Notes under the pieces: model-generated | Databases searched by the model: none | Seen by the model: only the letters and a program-made list of their open reading frames with translations | Told to the model about the DNA's origin: nothing | Translations under genes and position numbers: made by a program | Shown here: positions 21,274-23,232 of the stretch, piece after piece | How positions within the stretch are numbered: position 1 is the first letter of the stretch | Layout: each line of letters opens with the position of its first letter | NCBI GenBank assembly: GCA_002405755.1 | Contig: DHMK01000010.1 | Location: 25,739 to 48,970, forward strand | Origin: Clostridiales bacterium UBA4644 | GTDB taxonomy: Bacteria > Bacillota > Clostridia > Oscillospirales > Butyricicoccaceae | Direction: 5' to 3' | DNA length: 23,232 nt

Positions 21274-22101
21274 ATGGAATATGGAAAGCTGCAGACAGAG
21301 CTTCGCAATCCCCGCACCATGCACATCGACCGGATGGCCACGCTGGAGATGCTCCGGTGCATCCATGAGGAGGACCGGCGGGCGGTGGAGGCGGTGGGGG
21401 CCGTTTTGCCCCAGATCGCCCCGGTGATCGACCGGATCGCAGCGGGCATGGAGCAGGGCGGCCGGCTCATCTATACCGGCTGCGGCACCTCCGGGCGGCT
21501 GGGCGTTTTGGACGCTTCGGAATGTCCCCCCACCTACGGAGTGGAGCCGGGACTGGTCATCGGCGTCATCGCCGGGGGCGATCATGCCCTGCGCAATGCC
21601 ATCGAGGGCGCGGAGGACAGCCGGCCGGCGGGCCGGGCGGCGCTGGAGCCGCTGGAGCTGCAGCCGCAGGATGTGGTGGTGGGCCTTTCCGCCGCCGGCG
21701 GGGCGGCCTTTGTGCTGGGCTGCGTGGAATATGCCCGGGAGCGGGGCTGCGCCACCGTGGCCGTCACCTGCAATCCGGATACGCCGCTGCAGGCGGCCTG
21801 CGATTACGCCATCGTGCCGCTGACCGGGCCGGAGGCCGTCACCGGCTCCACCCGCATGAAGGCGGGCACGGCCCAGAAGCTGATCCTGAATATGCTCTCC
21901 ACCTGCGCCATGATCCGCACCGGCCGGGTGAAGGAAAATCTGATGATCAACGTGCGCCCCACCAATGTGAAGCTCCATGCCAGAGCCATCCGCATCCTGC
22001 GGCAGCTCCATGACTGCACGGAGACGCAGGCGGAACAGGCGCTGGCGCAGGCACAGAACGACGTGGCCCGGGCCTCTGCCCTGCTGGAGGGGCAGGCATG
22101 A
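21274..22101 (+). CDS. murQ: N-acetylmuramic acid 6-phosphate etherase
   Basis: 275-aa SIS-domain enzyme that cleaves the lactyl ether of MurNAc-6-phosphate to GlcNAc-6-phosphate and D-lactate, in cell-wall sugar recycling. Motifs: TELRNPRTMHIDRM at the start, YTGCGTSGRLGVLDASECPPTYG, GGDHALRNAIEGAED, SAAGGAAFVLG, and the GSTRMKAGTAQKLILNM loop. E83 and E114 match in number and context the catalytic glutamates known for E. coli MurQ. The C-terminal small helical domain (ETQAEQALAQAQNDVARASALL) is present; total length is a bit below the usual 295-300. The TGA overlaps the next ATG as ATGA. Confidence 0.96.
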   Translation: MEYGKLQTELRNPRTMHIDRMATLEMLRCIHEEDRRAVEAVGAVLPQIAPVIDRIAAGMEQGGRLIYTGCGTSGRLGVLDASECPPTYGVEPGLVIGVIAGGDHALRNAIEGAEDSRPAGRAALEPLELQPQDVVVGLSAAGGAAFVLGCVEYARERGCATVAVTCNPDTPLQAACDYAIVPLTGPEAVTGSTRMKAGTAQKLILNMLSTCAMIRTGRVKENLMINVRPTNVKLHARAIRILRQLHDCTETQAEQALAQAQNDVARASALLEGQA

Positions 22102-23054
22102 GACTGGCGGGGATCGACAGCGGCGGGACCTCCTGCCGGCTGGTGCTCTGCGAGGAAGACGGGGCCGTACTTTCCGCCTGCCGGGTGCCGGGCCACAATC
22201 CCAATGCCGATGGCTTCGGCCCGCTGGAGCAGAGCCTGCGGCAGGGACTGAAGGCGCTGCTGGCGCAAACGGACGGTCAGCCGCCGGACGCCCTGCATCT
22301 TGGCGCCGCGGGCGGATCGGGAGAAAACGGAGCAAAGCTGAAAACGCTGCTGCAAGCGCTTTTGCCCGGCTGCCGGGTCAGCGTCAGCACCGACGCCCTC
22401 ATCGCCCTTTCCTCCGGCCTTGGAAGAAGAGACGGCGGCGTTCTCATCGCCGGGACGGGCACGGTAGGCTTTCTGCGGCAGGGAACGGACCTCCGGCGCT
22501 TCGGCGGCTGGGGCTGGATGGTGGACGAGGGCGGCTCCGGCTGGCACATCGGCCGGGATGGCTTCCGCGCCGCCATGGCCGGGGAGGACAGCGGACTGCC
22601 GGAGACCGGTCTGACCCGGCTCTATGAGGAGCATTTCGGCATGCCCATGGCCCGGGCGCTGACGGCCCTTTACCGGGAGCAACTGCCGCTGGCGGACTGT
22701 GCGCCGCTGGTCTTTGCAGCCTATGCCCGGGGCGACGCCGCGGCGGAGCAGATCCTGCGGCGCAACGCAGCCTGTCTGGCGCAGACGCTGGGCCGGATGG
22801 CAGAAGCCTTTGGCAGGCGCTGTCCGGTGGTGCTGGTGGGCGGCTTGCTGCAGGAGGGCTCGGATTACCTGACCCTGCTGCGGGAGCAGACCCGGGCGCT
22901 GCCGCTGGAGCTGATCCTGCCGCCGCTGCCGCCGGTCTACGGCGCGGTATGTCTGGCGGCGGAGCAGGCGGGTCTGCCGGAAACGGAAGCTTTTGCGCGG
23001 CGATTTGCCGCTTCTTACCAAAAAATCACCGAGGGAAAGGAGCTTGCCCTATGA
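22098..23054 (+). CDS. BadF/BadG-type sugar kinase, probable N-acetylglucosamine/N-acetylmuramic acid kinase
   Basis: 318-aa ASKHA-fold kinase. The phosphate-1 loop is GIDSGGTSCRLVL (5-17), adenosine-side motifs are VLIAGTGTVGFL and GGWGWMVDEGGSGWHIGRDG, a family signature of BadF/BcrAD-type GlcNAc kinases, and VLVGGLLQEGS is the second ATP loop. MurK of Clostridium acetobutylicum is such a kinase, acting on MurNAc and GlcNAc. Gene order right after murQ, with a 4-bp overlap (22098-22101), fits phosphorylation of MurNAc just before MurQ cleavage, and no PTS MurNAc gene is seen. The sugar specificity is inferred from context only. Confidence 0.88.
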   Translation: MRLAGIDSGGTSCRLVLCEEDGAVLSACRVPGHNPNADGFGPLEQSLRQGLKALLAQTDGQPPDALHLGAAGGSGENGAKLKTLLQALLPGCRVSVSTDALIALSSGLGRRDGGVLIAGTGTVGFLRQGTDLRRFGGWGWMVDEGGSGWHIGRDGFRAAMAGEDSGLPETGLTRLYEEHFGMPMARALTALYREQLPLADCAPLVFAAYARGDAAAEQILRRNAACLAQTLGRMAEAFGRRCPVVLVGGLLQEGSDYLTLLREQTRALPLELILPPLPPVYGAVCLAAEQAGLPETEAFARRFAASYQKITEGKELAL

Positions 23055-23232
23055 AAGAATACTGGAACCGGGCGGCGGCCCTGCTTTTGGCGGCGGCCCT
23101 GCTTTTGACCCTGTGCGCCTGCTGGAAGGACCCCGTGCAGCCGGAGCAGCCGGAGGATCCCGTCGTGACGCCGGAGCAGCCGGAAACGCCCGAGGACCCC
23201 GAAACGCCCGACGAGCCGGATGAGCCGGAGGT
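23051..23232 (+). CDS. lipoprotein, 5' part (3' end outside window)
   Basis: The ATG at 23051 overlaps the kinase TGA (23052-23054). Translation gives MKEYWNRAAALLL, a hydrophobic core of AALLL repeats, then LTLCAC, a lipobox with the second Cys as likely lipid anchor. It continues as a Pro/Glu/Asp/Thr-rich spacer (QPEQPEDP, PEDPETPDEPDEPE) to the window edge, at least 60 codons. Such spacers hold a domain away from the membrane; the domain lies outside. Position behind murQ and the kinase suggests a cell-wall enzyme such as a hexosaminidase, amidase or a binding protein, but nothing visible decides. Confidence 0.75.
   Translation, partial: MKEYWNRAAALLLAAALLLTLCACWKDPVQPEQPEDPVVTPEQPETPEDPETPDEPDEPE
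23072..23107 (+). repeat. 18-bp exact tandem duplication in the lipoprotein signal peptide
   Basis: The 18-base unit at 23072-23089 is repeated without change at 23090-23107. Each copy encodes six residues (AAALLL/AALLLA register), so the core of the signal peptide is a repeat in frame. Confidence 0.9.

Noticed and set aside
1..23232. CRISPR array, tRNA/rRNA genes, insertion sequences, phage genes, riboswitch leaders
   Set aside because: No regularly spaced repeats, no transposase or integrase reading frame, no cloverleaf in the short gaps, and no leader long enough or motif-rich enough to support a riboswitch.

Overview
The window is a GC-rich, gene-dense stretch of chromosome that looks like an endospore-forming member of the class Clostridia, probably a high-GC Oscillospiraceae/Ruminococcaceae-type gut bacterium. 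The evidence is spmA/spmB and a SpoIIM-like gene (sporulation), strong GGAGG-type ribosome sites, SLH-anchored surface protein, AbrB-type regulator, MEP-pathway ispE, and Gram-positive style MurNAc recycling genes. The taxon is inferred from gene content, not from a search. No rRNA, tRNA, CRISPR array, insertion sequence, prophage or attachment site was seen; this looks like ordinary core/shell chromosome rather than an island. No gap between genes exceeds about 210 bp.

Layout. 1-1074 (+): 3' part of an ABC-F ATPase gene. 1108-2198 (-): spmA-spmB, overlapping by 4 bp. 2340-3293 (+): an AbrB-type regulator with a Cys-rich tail behind a strong sigma-A-like promoter, then an unknown 178-aa acidic-tailed protein with its own promoter. 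3360-4094 (-): an SDR oxidoreductase. 4236-4436 (+): DUF378 membrane protein. 4554-8841 (+): a six-gene run, ispE - spoIIM-like - class-A-beta-lactamase-fold serine hydrolase - P-loop/AlaRS-SAD protein - ruvX - nitroreductase, tightly spaced from an extended -10 promoter to a 15-bp hairpin. 8906-11827 (-): a 973-aa secreted NAGPA-domain protein with three SLH repeats. 11993-12469 (-) and 12606-13916 (+): divergent LURP-one-like protein and M18 aminopeptidase. 13984-14130 (+): a 48-aa unknown protein.

14231-20114 (-): a second six-gene operon. In order of transcription it is a ParB/sulfiredoxin-fold protein, D-serine ammonia-lyase, GNAT acetyltransferase, XpaC-family membrane protein, rhomboid protease and MATE exporter, from an extended -10 promoter to a hairpin at 14167-14206. 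20317-23232 (+): uridine-kinase-family protein, murQ, a MurNAc/GlcNAc-type sugar kinase and the start of a lipoprotein; the last three are joined by 4-bp ATGA overlaps or short gaps, which indicates a cell-wall sugar recycling operon running off the window.

Most interesting leads: (1) a ParB-fold DGHHR protein next to D-serine ammonia-lyase, since some ParB-fold proteins are free-serine kinases; (2) the P-loop plus AlaRS-editing-like (SAD) fusion with an altered metal site, between a cytoplasmic serine hydrolase and ruvX; (3) a rhomboid gene whose ribosome site fits a CTG start best; (4) an exact 18-bp tandem duplication encoding the signal-peptide core of the last gene; (5) repeated use of extended -10 (TGn) promoters. 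None of these is proven to be a new system.
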